From contig CALIWR010000004.1 of the NCBI GenBank assembly GCA_938046585.1, positions 62,001 to 126,000 of the forward strand: DNA of 64,000 nucleotides, given 5' to 3'. Origin of the DNA: an uncultured Propionibacteriaceae bacterium (GTDB taxonomy: Bacteria > Actinomycetota > Actinomycetes > Propionibacteriales > Propionibacteriaceae). The translations under genes were made by a program, and so were the position numbers. The notes below the pieces were generated by a model. It ran no database searches. It was not told the origin of the DNA and saw nothing but the letters and a program-made list of their open reading frames with translations. Below are positions 63,765 through 64,000 of this stretch, one piece after another (the stretch's first letter is position 1; the number at the start of each line of letters is the position of its first letter).

Positions 63765-64000
63765 TTAGACCACCTGCTGTCCGGTTGGCCAAGCCGGGCA
63801 GCTCGAGGCGAAGACGCAGTACCGGCAGGAGTCTCCAACGGTCGCACCAAAGCGTCCCTCGGCCAGTACTCGGCCGGCTGCGGCCAGCCGCTGATGCACC
63901 CAGCTCGGGTGATCATGCTGTTCCCCTACGGCGCGCCGCCCCTCGTCGTCGAGCATCGGCAGCGCCTTCGGCTGTTCCAGGTACGGATGGTCACTGAGTG
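63765..64000 (-). CDS. adnA: C-terminal end of AdnA-type helicase-nuclease, partial
   Basis: The minus-strand frame ending in TAA at 63765 is open to the window edge (about 77 residues). Near its end is C-x2-C-x5-C in GDSCRYCVFASSCPA, matching the C-terminal part of the iron-sulfur nuclease domain in AdnA, as in AddB-type nucleases. HPYLEQPKALP precedes it. The gene abuts adnB without a gap. Identity rests on this motif and on gene order. Confidence 0.75.
   Translation of the reverse strand, partial: LSDHPYLEQPKALPMLDDEGRRAVGEQHDHPSWVHQRLAAAGRVLAEGRFGATVGDSCRYCVFASSCPAWPTGQQVV

Overview
The window is chromosomal DNA from a high-GC Actinobacterium, probably in or near the Propionibacteriales. 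The evidence is GTG/TTG starts, two WhiB proteins, a four-gene-wide mycothiol-type sigma-R/RsrA module, a fused actinobacterial 2-oxoglutarate decarboxylase, UvrD2, AdnB and a PPA1309-family protein. Gene order in 12.8-24 kb and 39-64 kb follows the conserved actinobacterial arrangement known from the Mycobacterium tuberculosis Rv3194-Rv3228 neighbourhood (YlbL, DUF2342, Rv3196-like, AarF, WhiB7, UvrD2, mycoredoxin, NudC, AdnBA; WhiB1, PdtaS-like kinase, SigH/SigR, SRAP, AroA, RsgA). The taxon itself is inference. No insertion sequence, prophage or CRISPR array is visible; this is mostly core genome.

Layout. 1-3.8 kb: L-arabinose catabolism (end of an FGGY kinase, LacI-type regulator, araA with an operator placed on its -10 box). 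3.8-10 kb: rho, a DUF3151 gene, and lysA-hom-thrH, where a ThrH-type homoserine phosphotransferase overlaps homoserine dehydrogenase. 10-12.7 kb: tRNA-Arg(CCG) and two tandem GT87 membrane glycosyltransferases. 12.8-24.7 kb: kgd, DUF6104, whiB1, a PdtaS-like sensor kinase, the tiny ribosomal protein gene bL37, rsrA-sigR, SRAP, a DoxX protein, aroA-rsgA and hisN. 24.7-29.6 kb: a five-gene Dpp/Opp-type peptide ABC transporter. 29.7-33.7 kb: initiator tRNA with terminator, then an ECF transporter operon whose second gene looks like alpha-ribazole kinase (CblT/CblS-like cobamide-precursor salvage). 33.7-34.5 kb: an AT-richer island with one unrecognised membrane-anchored protein. 34.6-48 kb: RpiB-like isomerase, DUF1015, an M16 peptidase pair, UPF0182, PPA1309, YlbL, DUF2342, DUF5679 with a structured leader, a ThiF-like protein and AarF. 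48-64 kb: whiB7 with an apparent uORF/attenuator leader, uvrD2, mycoredoxin, recC-recB-recD, nudC, adnB and the end of adnA.

The most interesting signals lie between genes. Two sigma-R type promoters (GGAAT-N18-GTT) stand before sigR and before mycoredoxin, each exactly 9 nt upstream of an ATG, which suggests leaderless transcripts and may place recCBD under thiol-stress control. The whiB7 leader shows, in order, an AT-rich box 3 bp from a -35, a 47-codon uORF and a terminator-like hairpin. A consensus promoter precedes a three-tier stem-loop leader in front of the 53-residue DUF5679 gene. RecBCD and AdnAB, two alternative end-resection machines, are encoded side by side.
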